DNA of 37,469 nt from an uncultured Lachnospiraceae bacterium (GCA_900320325.1 ONRU01000005.1:1-37469); one strand, 5' to 3'; positions 7,734 to 16,424 are shown, counted from the stretch's first letter. Notes: generated by a model not told the origin, from the sequence alone. Made by a program: numbers and translations.

Positions 7734-8945
7734 TTGGATAAGCATTTGGCTAAAAATAAAGAAGAACATCTGCGGCCGGATTTGAAGGCAGCTGTCCAGC
7801 TGGGTGATTTTGTGGAGCAGGCCATCGCCAAGGGAATTGAGGTCGTCGGCCTGGAACCCCCGCTCCTGCCCGAGCCGGAAGAAGGGGCAGCAGCAGTCCT
7901 GGCCGAAAAGGTCTGGTATAAAAAGGAACTGCCCGAAGGCATGTCGGGAGACGGTTCCGGCTACCATATTTATGTTAAGGCAGGCCGGATTAGCAATCTG
8001 TGTATTTTCCTGTCCGGAGGGGGCATCGCCTGGAATACCTATACGGCTGCCAGGCCTGTGACCGGCGGCAAGGTGGCTGCCTGGCTGCCCAACTATTACT
8101 GGAATAATCTGCGTACTTTTACACAGATCATGAATATCGATGCGGGGATCACCCGAACGGAAGATCCGTCCAATCCTTTCGATGACTGGAATTTTCTGGT
8201 CGTCCCTTATTCCACCGGAGATATGCACCTGGGCAGGCAGGATTTCGATTATATATCTGAAGAGGGCAACCCCGAAACTCTGCATTTCCACGGCCATGCC
8301 AATTTCCGTTTGGCCATGGACACCTGCAAGACGCTGTTCCCGGAGGCGGATAAGATCCTGATTGCGGGCGAAAGTGCCGGCGCCTTTGCGGTCCCTGCCC
8401 TGGCCGAAGAAATCGCGGATGATTATTATCCGGGCTGTAAGGACATTACCCTTTTCTCCGACAGCGCCCAGCTGCTAAGTCCCCACTGGCGCCATACCGT
8501 ACGGGATGTATGGAACGCCCCGGAACACGCATGGAAGGACATCCACGGTCAGAACCTGACCCTGGAATGGTACAGGGCCCTGTATGAGCGCGATCCGGGC
8601 CGTTTTCGCTGCCTTTATGCCGGTTCTACCCGTGACTACCTTCTCAGCGCTTTTTACAGCGATATGAAGTATAAGGAGTATACGACGGATTACGGACTGC
8701 AGAAGACCTTTTTCAAGCAAATGCGGACCATGCTGCGGCATCTGCAGGAACTGGATCCTGATTTCGGCATTTTTGTCTACAATTTCTTCAACCCGATTGC
8801 GGCCGGGGGCGGCACTATCCATACAGCGGTTCGTACGCCCCGCTTCACGATGAAAGCGGAGGAAGGGACCAGCATGGCCCAGTGGCTGGCGGAATGCGTC
8901 AGCGGCCATGTCCGCAGCGTCGGTCTGGGGCTGATGAAGCTGTGA
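7734..8945 (+). CDS. Pectinacetylesterase (Notum)-like alpha/beta hydrolase
   Basis: This is a 403-residue protein. The start is a TTG at 7734, chosen because GGAGGT lies eight bases before it and no ATG fits as well. The features follow the pectinacetylesterase family order: an SGGG oxyanion loop (about 94-97), DDWNFLVVPYSTGD (about 150-163), a HFHGHANF segment replacing the usual RG box, the nucleophile elbow GESAG with S214, a FSDSAQ segment, and a late GGGTIHTAV with H363 as candidate catalytic His. There is no signal peptide, so unlike plant pectinacetylesterases and animal Notum it should be cytosolic. Low Cys content agrees with this. The substrate is unknown; de-esterifying the product of the upstream acyltransferase is an attractive but untested idea. 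Confidence 0.75.
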   Translation: MDKHLAKNKEEHLRPDLKAAVQLGDFVEQAIAKGIEVVGLEPPLLPEPEEGAAAVLAEKVWYKKELPEGMSGDGSGYHIYVKAGRISNLCIFLSGGGIAWNTYTAARPVTGGKVAAWLPNYYWNNLRTFTQIMNIDAGITRTEDPSNPFDDWNFLVVPYSTGDMHLGRQDFDYISEEGNPETLHFHGHANFRLAMDTCKTLFPEADKILIAGESAGAFAVPALAEEIADDYYPGCKDITLFSDSAQLLSPHWRHTVRDVWNAPEHAWKDIHGQNLTLEWYRALYERDPGRFRCLYAGSTRDYLLSAFYSDMKYKEYTTDYGLQKTFFKQMRTMLRHLQELDPDFGIFVYNFFNPIAAGGGTIHTAVRTPRFTMKAEEGTSMAQWLAECVSGHVRSVGLGLMKL

Positions 8946-9055
8946 ATGGCTGGGAGGCTGAGAAATGGCTGATGCAACTGCGAAATGGCTGGTGCAGCTG
9001 CGAAAAGGCTGGAATGCCGCAAAATGGCTGGGATGCCGCGAAATGGCTGTGATGT
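8943..9055. repeat. Degenerate AAATGGCTG tandem repeat after the esterase-like gene
   Basis: Seven or more imperfect copies of a 12- to 18-base unit around GCGAAATGGCTG, starting at the stop codon. This belongs to the 326-base gap 8946-9271, which also holds a terminator and an AT-rich repeat. Confidence 0.8.
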
Positions 9056-9087
9056 GATTTGCGGACAATAGAAAATATCGTCAATGA

Positions 9088-9146
9088 AAAGACTCTGCCT
9101 GCCGTGACTGTGTTATGAACAGAACGCGACAGACAGAGTCTTATTT
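9088..9146 (+). terminator. Intrinsic terminator of the acyltransferase cluster
   Basis: Stem AAGACTCTG...CAGAGTCTT extended by a CTG/CAG pair around a 25-base loop, followed by ATTTTG. It lies about 145 bases after the stop and could act in both directions. Confidence 0.65.
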
Positions 9147-9156
9147 TGTCTGCAAT

Positions 9157-9240
9157 GTTAATATCTCAATATTAGTGTCTTAATATTAATGACTCAATAA
9201 TAATGTCTCAATATTAATGTCTTAATACTGATGTCTGATT
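9157..9240. repeat. AT-rich tandem repeat
   Basis: Five to six imperfect copies of a 14- to 16-base unit of the type AATGTCTCAATATT between the terminator and the end of the glutaredoxin gene. No coding or hairpin role is evident. Confidence 0.75.
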
Positions 9241-9271
9241 AGAGCATCGCAGGGCTTGCGGGAATCCTGCT

Positions 9272-9508
9272 TTACTGGGGGTTGGCCCGGAGCCATGCTA
9301 CAATGTCTTTGCTCTCGTAAAGAGGTTTTCCGTCAATGAACAGGCAGGGAATCTGCTTCTTGCCGCCCACTTCCACCAGGCGCTGCAGCTCCGCTTCGCT
9401 CTGGTCGATGTTGCAGTACGCTACATCTGTACGGCCCTGCTTCTCAATCTCCTTTTTGACCATGCGGCAGTAAGGGCATGTATCTCCCATAAAAAGTTCC
9501 AGTTTCAT
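9272..9508 (-). CDS. Glutaredoxin-like redox protein
   Basis: This is a 78-residue protein with the thioredoxin fold of glutaredoxins. The dithiol motif CPYC is at C11-C14 after beta strand MKLELFMGD, the cis-Pro segment QIPCLFIDG is near residue 55, and a C-terminal helix ends the protein. It is a compact single-domain form without signal peptide, so it acts in the cytosol in thiol-disulfide exchange. An extra Cys precedes LFIDG. The ribosome site AGGAGG lies eight bases before the ATG. It has its own promoter-like sequence, so it is probably monocistronic. Confidence 0.9.
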   Translation of the reverse strand: MKLELFMGDTCPYCRMVKKEIEKQGRTDVAYCNIDQSEAELQRLVEVGGKKQIPCLFIDGKPLYESKDIVAWLRANPQ

Positions 9509-9618
9509 GATGCTTTCCTCCTTTTCCTTTTCCTGATCTTTTTCCGATCTTTTCCCGATGTGGTGACGCGTACATCCGCATGCGTCCCGTTCCCGTCAAC
9601 TGTATCTTACAATTTCTT

Positions 9619-9647
9619 ATCATATTACTGTTATTATCATATAACAA
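9619..9647 (-). promoter_or_regulatory. Putative promoter of the glutaredoxin gene
   Basis: TTGTTA, 17-base spacer, TATGAT on the minus strand. The -35 box overlaps the T tract of the terminator of the upstream DUF6465 gene, so one transcript ends where the next begins. Confidence 0.55.
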
Positions 9648-9691
9648 AAATCCGCCTCACGGAACTCCTCATTGGAGTCTGTGGGACGGAT
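9646..9691 (-). terminator. Intrinsic terminator of the DUF6465 gene
   Basis: On the minus strand ATCCGTCCCACAGACTCC pairs, with a few wobble pairs, with GGAGTTCCGTGAGGCGGAT around an AATG loop, followed by TTTTTG. It sits about 70 bases after the DUF6465 stop. Confidence 0.8.
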
Positions 9692-9763
9692 TCCTTTTAT
9701 GCAGTCTTTCAGGGCTGCTGTTTTGCTTACGCGTAATTACGTATGATGTGTAAACAGTGCTGA

Positions 9764-10027
9764 TCAAAGATCGATGTCGCCTGTGATCTCGCCGTTAACA
9801 ACATAGTAAGCCTTGTTCTCTTCGGGCTTTACATAAACATTAACAGTCTTGACTACTGTGTCAGCGGGAACTGCTGCCTTAACCTGATCAACCAGAGATG
9901 CAGTGGTCATTTCCTTGCCTGCGTACTGAATGGTAACGACAGACTTAACTGCAGGCTTTCTGGTTGTCTTACGAGTGGTTGTCTTTGCAGGTGCTGCAGT
10001 CTCAGCTGCTTTCTTCTTTGCGGGCAT
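9764..10027 (-). CDS. DUF6465-like small basic protein
   Basis: This is an 87-residue protein. Residues 1-28 are a Lys/Ala/Thr/Arg-rich tail (MPAKKKAAETAAP, then TTTRKTTRKP). The rest is a compact alpha/beta domain with VTIQYAGKEMT, a helix, and NVYVKPEENKAYYVVNGE near the end. This matches DUF6465 proteins of Clostridia, whose function is unknown. The basic tail resembles the Lys-rich tails of nucleic-acid-associated proteins, but no DNA-binding domain is evident. It is a single-gene unit with a strong AGGAGG ribosome site, its own promoter and its own terminator, which suggests high expression. Confidence 0.85.
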   Translation of the reverse strand: MPAKKKAAETAAPAKTTTRKTTRKPAVKSVVTIQYAGKEMTTASLVDQVKAAVPADTVVKTVNVYVKPEENKAYYVVNGEITGDIDL

Positions 10028-10101
10028 GTTGTTTTCCTCCTATTAATCAATTCAATAGTTTTCGCTTCAAAATGTTTAGTGCTGTCTAAATCACATTTCA
10101 A

Positions 10102-10131
10102 AGAATAGTCTCTTTATTCGCAAAATGTCAA
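10102..10131 (-). promoter_or_regulatory. Promoter of the DUF6465 gene
   Basis: Perfect TTGACA on the minus strand, an 18-base spacer and TATTCT, about 75 bases before the start codon. Confidence 0.65.
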
Positions 10132-10256
10132 TTGTTAAATGAATTTTTCTGTCTCTTCCACAAAAATGGACAACATTCTGCCATTTGTTTTGAGGAATTT
10201 GGCCAATTATATTCGGTGGTGTCTGCCTGCTGCAGACTTTTAATGGCGTCAACAAC

Positions 10257-10281
10257 CCCAGGGCTGCTGATCAGCCCTGGG
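10257..10281. other. Perfect 10-bp hairpin without T tract
   Basis: CCCAGGGCTG and CAGCCCTGGG around a CTGAT loop inside the 513-base gap 10028-10540. Neither strand has a following T run, so it is not called a terminator. It abuts the dispersed repeat block. Confidence 0.7.
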
Positions 10282-10378
10282 CGTCAGCCACCTCTGAGCT
10301 CGTTGGCCTGGCGTCAGCTACCTCTGTGTCAGCCACCTCTGAGCTCGTTGGCCTAGGTCGTTGGCCTAAACCACCTGA
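10281..10378. repeat. Dispersed GAGCTC-type intergenic repeat, block 1
   Basis: Units of the form GCCACCTCTGAGCTCGTTGG recur twice with partial copies between them, ending in CCACCTGAGG. Related units continue beyond the terminator at 10452 (a perfect GACCTCTGAGGTC palindrome). This belongs to the family that recurs in at least seven gaps of this window. Confidence 0.8.
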
Positions 10379-10401
10379 GGTTGCCGGCCCGGGAATACAT
10401 G

Positions 10402-10440
10402 GAAAAACGCCCGAGCCTTTCCCCGGCTCGGGCGTTTTTG
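10402..10440 (-). terminator. Terminator A for the zinc-ribbon gene pair
   Basis: ACGCCCGAGCC and GGCTCGGGCGT form an 11-bp stem around TTTCCCC, with A and T runs on both sides. It ends minus-strand transcription from the pair of zinc-ribbon genes. Its plus-strand 5' arm ACGCCCGAGCCTTTCCC is identical in the hairpins at 13027 and 34904. Confidence 0.85.
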
Positions 10441-10540
10441 TGGTCCGTGACCTCTGAGGTCATTCACTCGTTTAAGATAATTCACCTGTAGGGAGGTCAT
10501 TCACCCATGGGGTCATTTGCCGCCCCGGATCGTGAACCAC

Positions 10541-11596
10541 TTAGTTGGGATAAGGATTTCTGTTTCTGAAGATAAACAATATCACAATACTGTAGACCGT
10601 TACCGCAAATCCCAGTAAAGCGGTAAAAACTACCATGGGACCGGTCTTGGGCAGCAGGGCATTCAACATTGGAAGTATATATTCCATTTCCGAATAACCG
10701 CCATAACCATAACTGCCATAGCTCATAAGGGAATACAGCTCACTATACAGGGCACTGTAGATACTCTGTAACGCGAACGTAAGAATCAGGCCAAAAAACT
10801 GGAAAACACCGCCAATGATCAGCATGATAATGGAAAACATGGACGTCTGATAGGATTTTTCCCTCCCCTGCAGGACATGGGAGATACTTTCCGGAAGGAC
10901 CCGCAGCCCCATCCAGTAGAACCAGTTCCATACACATACGCCAATACCTATCAAAATTGTGATGACACCCAGAAAAGAAATCGATGCCTCATCCGCTGCA
11001 CTGCCTGCAATGAAGAAAAGAACAGCTCCTCCGCCAAATCCGACGATAGAAGAAAGTATGGCTATCACCAGTTCAATAATCATCACTATACTGATCAGCC
11101 TGAACCCTCCATCTGTCAGGTTACGCTGATAACTTGAGTAGAAAATAAGCCATACAGCGACCACTAACATGATGAGAGGAATGGATGCAAAAAACGTGCC
11201 GATACCAAAGTTAAAAATCAGATTCAGCAGCACATAGAGGGACAGGATAATATAAAAGATCAATGCGGGAATACTTCTACAGAATTCCGTAAGATCTCCT
11301 ATTACACCACCCTGCCTGGATGTCGGCTGCGCTCCGAATACAAACCCGGGTTCTTCATGCCTGGGATTTTCAAATCCGGGGCCTTCATTCATGGGATTTC
11401 CAAATCCGGGACCTTCATTCATAGAATTCCCGGCTCTGGGGCCTTCATCCATGGGATTCCCGGCTCCGGTGCCTTCATTCATGGGATTTCCGCAGTAGAT
11501 ACAGTACCGGTTACTCATCTTGTTCTGCCTCCCGCATTGGGAACAGTATATTACGCCCGGTCTCTGATAATTTTGTTCCTGATAATAATCAGCCAT
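10541..11596 (-). CDS. Zinc-ribbon polytopic membrane protein with decapeptide repeats
   Basis: This is a 351-residue protein. The ATG at 11596 is chosen over the frame's first ATG at 11635 because AAAGGGGGAAAA lies before it and the zinc ribbon follows. An N-terminal zinc ribbon (C18, C21, C32, C35) is followed by five tandem ten-residue repeats at about 37-86 of the type GNPMNEGPGF, then five to seven hydrophobic helices. A Ser/Tyr/Gly-rich loop (SYGSYGYGGYS) lies before the last helices. The function is unknown. It follows another zinc-ribbon membrane gene on the same strand and is probably cotranscribed with it. The 30-bp DNA repeat behind the decapeptides could vary in copy number. Confidence 0.8.
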   Translation of the reverse strand: MADYYQEQNYQRPGVIYCSQCGRQNKMSNRYCIYCGNPMNEGTGAGNPMDEGPRAGNSMNEGPGFGNPMNEGPGFENPRHEEPGFVFGAQPTSRQGGVIGDLTEFCRSIPALIFYIILSLYVLLNLIFNFGIGTFFASIPLIMLVVAVWLIFYSSYQRNLTDGGFRLISIVMIIELVIAILSSIVGFGGGAVLFFIAGSAADEASISFLGVITILIGIGVCVWNWFYWMGLRVLPESISHVLQGREKSYQTSMFSIIMLIIGGVFQFFGLILTFALQSIYSALYSELYSLMSYGSYGYGGYSEMEYILPMLNALLPKTGPMVVFTALLGFAVTVYSIVILFIFRNRNPYPN

Positions 11597-11640
11597 ACTT
11601 ATTTTCCCCCTTTCCGTTCTCGGCAAAATCCCCATTCTTT

Positions 11641-11760
11641 CTATTGGATCAGCTGCCGGTTGGCCAGCTGCTGTTTGTTCATTGCAGTCTGTCCACCATT
11701 ATCCGTGTAAAATGCAGTGTATTCTTCCGTCGTCACCTTTTCCTGTACCGGCCCTTCTTG
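11641..11760 (-). pseudogene. In-frame 39-codon extension after the TAA of the upstream zinc-ribbon gene
   Basis: Directly after the TAA at 11761-11763 the same frame stays open for 39 codons and then meets TAG at 11641. The predicted residues are protein-like (QEGPVQEKVTTEEYTAF...) and end 44 bases before the next start codon, a more normal spacing than the present 164. A Tyr codon changed to TAA would explain it. Read-through, or a coincidental open frame, are the alternatives. Confidence 0.35.
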
Positions 11761-12705
11761 TTATCTGTAAACGTTATATCCTCCGGCCGTGTAATTCTGT
11801 CTTCCCATAGCATCAAAGGCCTGCCTGTTGCTGGTGACAAAGCTGATAATCGTCAAATCGTAGATAGCTCCTGCAACGCCCAGAAATCCACCAAAGAATA
11901 CATTCAGAAGCAGAAATACGATAACAAGGGTCTGGCTGCTTTCCATTGCCGCAACGATTCCTGTAGGATTCTGATAATACTGTTCCGCCATTTTTTTCTT
12001 CTTCTGGCTCTGGATGATATTCCAGACTCCCAGGCCAATGGTCGTAAGGCCATAGCCAAAGAACATAATCAAGGGCAGTCCGATGACACACTGATAAATA
12101 CCGAGTATCAGCCAGATGGTAGAACTTATTTTCATTTTTGAAACAAACTTGTCCAGGAGCGCAGACGATGCACCTCCTTGATAAGACTGATAAGTCTGAT
12201 AAGAATCAGTCTGATAAGAATCCCTGCCGCCATAGCCCTGGTCTCCGCCGAAAGGCTGCGCATTCCGGTCGGCGCGGCTTTCATTCAGCGGCCTTCCGCA
12301 GTATTCACAAAAAGCGGCAACACTTTCATTCATCGTCCCGCAGAAGCGACATTTTTTACCGGCGTTCTGACTGCCGTTCTGTACTCTGTTATTGTCCATA
12401 CTGTTCTGCGTGGTAAAGCGATTCTGCGGCAATTGTCTGGTTTCTGTCTGACCAGAATTGTAACCTGCCGTGTCCTGATCCGTATTATCCGGTATCAGTG
12501 TATAGAATTCGGAAGCATCAACGTCCTGAAAGCCATTGCTGCTGCCCATTTTCTGCAGATTGCCGTTTCCATCAGGCCGGTTGTTCGTGCCTTCTGCAGC
12601 TGACGGATAATTATATTGATACGCATCCTGAAAAGGCTGATGGCATTTCAGACAAGTATGTGCCCAATCTGTATTGGACGATCCGCATTTACTGCATATT
12701 TTCAT
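11761..12705 (-). CDS. Double zinc-ribbon membrane protein
   Basis: This is a 314-residue protein. The first ribbon is at the very N-terminus (C4, C7, C18, C21) and is followed by a long Asn/Gln/Ser-rich disordered linker. A second ribbon CRFCG...CEYCG lies near 118-136, then a Tyr/Gln/Ser-rich repeat (SYQTDSYQTYQSYQ). Hydrophobic helices follow near 195-230 and 255-290. The ribosome site GAGGTGG precedes the ATG. It is upstream of, and probably cotranscribed with, the decapeptide-repeat zinc-ribbon gene. Paired ribbons with a membrane domain are common in Clostridia but functionally unassigned. The C-terminus may be truncated by a nonsense change. Confidence 0.8.
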   Translation of the reverse strand: MKICSKCGSSNTDWAHTCLKCHQPFQDAYQYNYPSAAEGTNNRPDGNGNLQKMGSSNGFQDVDASEFYTLIPDNTDQDTAGYNSGQTETRQLPQNRFTTQNSMDNNRVQNGSQNAGKKCRFCGTMNESVAAFCEYCGRPLNESRADRNAQPFGGDQGYGGRDSYQTDSYQTYQSYQGGASSALLDKFVSKMKISSTIWLILGIYQCVIGLPLIMFFGYGLTTIGLGVWNIIQSQKKKKMAEQYYQNPTGIVAAMESSQTLVIVFLLLNVFFGGFLGVAGAIYDLTIISFVTSNRQAFDAMGRQNYTAGGYNVYR

Positions 12706-12910
12706 ATGATTTCCACCTCTCTACATCCCATTATAAAGTGATCTTGTATGAGGAAAATCTGTTCCTCAATCACCCTGTTTTACTATTCTTCAACAGGAAA
12801 AGCAGATATTTCCAAGCTTCGTTTTACGATTTCAAAGTCACTTCTGACCACACATCTTTTCCTGTAAATCAAGTATATCACCGGCGGCTTTTTTATTTTT
12901 TTACATGGCA

Positions 12911-13020
12911 TGCGAGCTCTGGCATGTGAGCTCTGAGCTGACAGGCCCGGCCATGGCTTGCGAGCTCTGAGCTCGCTTGCCTGTGAGCTCGCTTGCCTGT
13001 GAGCTGCCAGGCCTGGCCAT
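12911..13020. repeat. Dispersed GAGCTC-type intergenic repeat, block 2
   Basis: Units such as GCGAGCTCTGAGCTCGCTTGCC and GTGAGCTCGCTTGCCTGTG repeat between the zinc-ribbon promoter region and the carB terminator, and once more after it (13066-13085). They belong to the 387-base gap 12706-13092, where TATAAT on the minus strand near 12729-12734 may be the -10 box of the double-ribbon gene; no matching -35 box is seen. Confidence 0.75.
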
Positions 13021-13022
13021 GC

Positions 13023-13060
13023 AAAAACGCCCGAGCCTTTCCCAGGCGCGGGCGTTTTTG
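13023..13060 (-). terminator. Terminator B after carB
   Basis: ACGCCCGAGCC and GGCGCGGGCGT form a stem with one A.G mismatch around TTTCCCA, flanked by A and T runs. It ends the pyrG-carA-carB transcript 33 bases beyond carB. Its plus-strand 5' arm is identical to those of terminators A and C. Confidence 0.85.
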
Positions 13061-13092
13061 TGGTTAATGAGCTCTGAGCTCGCTTGCTGCCG

Positions 13093-16000
13093 TCAGATGG
13101 GCATGACGCCGATGGTCATCTCCTCCAGGACGTCCAGCAGGACACGGACCGTGTCCAGGGATGTGAACATGGTGACCCGGTGTTCACTGGCGCATTTCCG
13201 GATGGCGGCGCCGTCTTCATAATGGACGCCGGACAGGATGGCCCGGGTGTTGACTACATAGCTGACATAGCCGGCCCGGATGGAATCCAAAATTTCGGTA
13301 CTGCCCTCACTCAGTTTGCGGCGCAGTTTTGCCCTGACGCCATGCTCCCTCATATACTCGGCTGTCATTGTAGTCGCCTCTATATTAAAACCCATGTCAT
13401 AGAAGCGTCTGGCAAGAGGCAGGGCTTCCGCCTTGTCCTCATCCGCGAGAGTGAAGATCACAGTACCGTAATTCTGGACCCGGATTCCGGAAGCTGTCAG
13501 GGCTTTGTACATGGCCCTGTGCAGCTTGAAGTCATAGCCGATGGCTTCGCCTGTGGATTTCATTTCGGGGGAAAGGTAAGAATCCATTCCGGAAAGTTTG
13601 GAAAAAGAGAATACCGGAACTTTAACGAACCACATCTGCCCCGGTTCGGGACAAAGGTTCTCTATGCCCTGATCCTTTAATGAAATCCCCAGACTGACCC
13701 TGGCCGCCATGTCAGGCAGGGGCCATCCTGTCGCTTTGGACAGAAATGGCACCGTCCTGGATGACCGGGGATTGACTTCGATGATGTAGACTTCATCGTC
13801 CCGGTCAACGATGAACTGAATATTGAAAAGTCCCCGGATCCCGATTCCCAGGCCCAGACGCCGGGTGTATTCCAGGATGGTCCGGCGTACTTTTTCGGAC
13901 ACACTGAAAGTCGGATAGACACTGATGGAATCTCCGGAATGGATGCCTGTCCGCTCGACCAGCTCCATGATGCCGGGGATAAATACCTGCTCGCCGTCGC
14001 AGACCGCGTCCACTTCCAGTTCCTTGCCGGAGATATAGCGGTCCACGAGGACAGGTCTGTCCACATCGATCTCGACAGCTGTCTGCAGGTAACGGCGCAT
14101 TTCTTTTTCCCCGGATACGATCTGCATGGCCCTGCCGCCCAGGACAAAACTGGGTCTGACAAGTACCGGATATCCGATGGTCCGGGCTGCCTCTACGCCG
14201 TCCTCGACGCAGGTCACGGCCATGCCACGGGGCTCCGGGATGCCCAGCTCATGCAGGAGCTTTTCAAAAAGATCCCGGTCCTCCGCCCTGTCGATGGCTT
14301 CACAGTCGGTGCCGATCAGCCGCACGCCCCTCTGATGCAGGGGCTCTGCCAGGTTGACGGCTGTCTGGCCGCCCAGGGTGACAATCACGCCCATGGGCTT
14401 TTCCAGTTCGATAATGTTCATCACGTCTTCCGGACACAGGGGCTCGAAATACAGCTTGTCGGACGTGGTATAGTCTGTCGAGACGGTTTCCGGGTTATTA
14501 TTGATGACAATGGCTTCATAACCCTCTTCTTTGATGGTCCGGACCGCGTGTACGGTGGAATAATCAAACTCCACGCCCTGACCGATCCGGATGGGACCGG
14601 CTCCCAGCACGATCACGCTGGGCTTATCCGAAATGACAGATTCATTCTCCCCTTCATAGGTGGAATAAAAGTAGGGGACATAGCTTTCAAATTCGGAAGC
14701 GCAGGTATCGATCATCTTGTAGACCGGGAAGATCCGCTCCTGCCTGCGCAGTTCAAAGGCCTGTTCCTCCGGCATCTGCCAGAAAGAAGCGATGGCGGCG
14801 TCCGAAAAGCCCATCCGTTTGGCTTCCCGCAATACACGGACACTTCCCCGGTTTTCCTGCAGAATCCGCTCTTCTTCCATGATGTTGGCGATTTTATCCA
14901 GGAAAAAGCGGTCGATGGCGGTCTTTTCGGCGATCTGTCCGGCTGATACCTGTCTGCGCAGCAGCTCTGCCACAGCATAAATCCTGTCGCCGGATCCCTG
15001 CAGGACTCTGTCCCAGAGGGCTTCCAAAGAAGCGCTGTCATATTTGGCGAGCCGCAGATGCGGCGTTCCGCACTCCAGAGACCGGACCGCTTTGAGCAGG
15101 CTCTCCTCAAAGGTCCTGCCCACGCTCATGGTCTCTCCCGTCGCTTTCATCTGGGTGCCCAGATTCTGATCGGCATCGGTAAATTTGTCGAAGGGAAAAC
15201 GGGGCATCTTGGTGACGATATAGTCCAGAGCCGGTTCGAAGCAGGCGGGCGTATTGGCCAGCTGTATTTCATCCAGCGTCAGGCCAACGCTGATCCTGGC
15301 CGAGACTGCGGCAATCGGATAGCCGGAGGCTTTGGAGGCCAGGGCAGAGGAACGGGAAACTCTGGGGTTGACTTCGATCAGGTAATATTGGAAAGAAGCG
15401 GGATCCAGCGCGAACTGGACGTTGCAGCCGCCTTCCACCCGCAAGGCCCGGATCAGCTTCAGGGCGCTGTCCCGGAGCATATGGTATTCCCGGTCCGTCA
15501 GGGTCTGGGAAGGGCAGACGACGATGGAGTCACCTGTATGGATGCCGACCGGATCCAGGTTCTCCATGTTGCAGACCGTAACCGCGTTGTCCGCAGCGTC
15601 TCGGATCACTTCATATTCAATCTCTTTATAGCCTTTGACACTCTTTTCGACCAGTACCTCGCTGACGGGAGAAAGGTCCAGGCCAGCCTGCAGCAGCTCT
15701 TCCAGCTGTGCCGCATTGTCCGCGAAGCCGCCGCCGGTCCCGCCCAGGGTAAAGGCGGGCCGCAGAACGACCGGATAACCGATCTGTTCTGCCGCTTTCC
15801 GGCCTTCCTCCAGGCTGTGGACAACTATGGAAGGCAGGACCGGTTCACCCAGGCGGACGCAAAGATCCCGGAATGATTCCCGGTCCTCTGCCATTTCAAT
15901 GGAGGCGGAGCCGGTCCCCAGCAGTTCGCAGCCGCACTCTGACAGGACGCCTTTTTTCTCCAGCTGCATGGCCAGATTCAGACCGGTCTGGCCGCCGATC

Positions 16001-16266
16001 CCGGGCAGGATGGCGTCCGGCCGCTCCCGCCGGATGATCCTGGCCACGTATTCCAGGTTCAGGGGTTCCATATAGACCCGGTCCGCCACGGATTTATCTG
16101 TCATAATGGTGGCCGGATTGGAATTGCAGAGAATGACTTCATAGCCTTCCTCCTTCAGGGCCAGACAGGCCTGGGTCCCCGCGTAGTCGAATTCCGCTGC
16201 CTGCCCTATGACAATGGGGCCGGAGCCGATCACCAGTATTTTTTTCAGGTCAGTTCTTTTGGGCAT
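13093..16266 (-). CDS. carB: Carbamoyl-phosphate synthase large subunit
   Basis: This is a 1057-residue protein of full family length. The two homologous halves each begin with a carboxyphosphate or carbamate ATP-grasp unit: KKILVIGSGPIVIGQAAEFD at the N-terminus and SVIVLGAGPIRIGQGVEFD near residue 550. Each half has the Gly-rich PVVLRPAFTLGG or PVLVRPSFVLGG nucleotide loop. The last 130 residues are the MGS-like allosteric domain. With CarA it makes carbamoyl phosphate from bicarbonate, ATP and the ammonia released from glutamine, feeding pyrimidine and arginine synthesis. AAAGGA precedes the ATG. It is last in pyrG-carA-carB and is followed by a terminator. Confidence 0.98.
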   Translation of the reverse strand: MPKRTDLKKILVIGSGPIVIGQAAEFDYAGTQACLALKEEGYEVILCNSNPATIMTDKSVADRVYMEPLNLEYVARIIRRERPDAILPGIGGQTGLNLAMQLEKKGVLSECGCELLGTGSASIEMAEDRESFRDLCVRLGEPVLPSIVVHSLEEGRKAAEQIGYPVVLRPAFTLGGTGGGFADNAAQLEELLQAGLDLSPVSEVLVEKSVKGYKEIEYEVIRDAADNAVTVCNMENLDPVGIHTGDSIVVCPSQTLTDREYHMLRDSALKLIRALRVEGGCNVQFALDPASFQYYLIEVNPRVSRSSALASKASGYPIAAVSARISVGLTLDEIQLANTPACFEPALDYIVTKMPRFPFDKFTDADQNLGTQMKATGETMSVGRTFEESLLKAVRSLECGTPHLRLAKYDSASLEALWDRVLQGSGDRIYAVAELLRRQVSAGQIAEKTAIDRFFLDKIANIMEEERILQENRGSVRVLREAKRMGFSDAAIASFWQMPEEQAFELRRQERIFPVYKMIDTCASEFESYVPYFYSTYEGENESVISDKPSVIVLGAGPIRIGQGVEFDYSTVHAVRTIKEEGYEAIVINNNPETVSTDYTTSDKLYFEPLCPEDVMNIIELEKPMGVIVTLGGQTAVNLAEPLHQRGVRLIGTDCEAIDRAEDRDLFEKLLHELGIPEPRGMAVTCVEDGVEAARTIGYPVLVRPSFVLGGRAMQIVSGEKEMRRYLQTAVEIDVDRPVLVDRYISGKELEVDAVCDGEQVFIPGIMELVERTGIHSGDSISVYPTFSVSEKVRRTILEYTRRLGLGIGIRGLFNIQFIVDRDDEVYIIEVNPRSSRTVPFLSKATGWPLPDMAARVSLGISLKDQGIENLCPEPGQMWFVKVPVFSFSKLSGMDSYLSPEMKSTGEAIGYDFKLHRAMYKALTASGIRVQNYGTVIFTLADEDKAEALPLARRFYDMGFNIEATTMTAEYMREHGVRAKLRRKLSEGSTEILDSIRAGYVSYVVNTRAILSGVHYEDGAAIRKCASEHRVTMFTSLDTVRVLLDVLEEMTIGVMPI

Positions 16267-16331
16267 GCTTTTTTCCTTTCGCCTTCATTTCATGGCTGGT
16301 CCTGAAAGAACAATGGTATATTTCATTCGCT

Positions 16332-16374
16332 GCAGAAATATCTCCTTCGTTGCCGCAGAAATATCTCCTTCGTT
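16332..16374. repeat. 20-bp direct repeat between carA and carB
   Basis: GCAGAAATATCTCCTTCGTT occurs at 16332-16351 and 16355-16374, inside the 158-base carA-carB gap. On the transcribed strand each copy contains GAAGGAGATATTTC, a ribosome-site-like string without a start codon. Confidence 0.85.
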
Positions 16375-16424
16375 ATAGAAGTTCCTCTTGATCCGCATCG
16401 GTTCCAGAAACTCTTTGTTTGGCT

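Noticed and set aside
10221..10241. Small hairpin GTCTGC/GCAGAC followed by TTTT as a terminator
   Set aside because: Only a six-pair stem with no plus-strand gene upstream.
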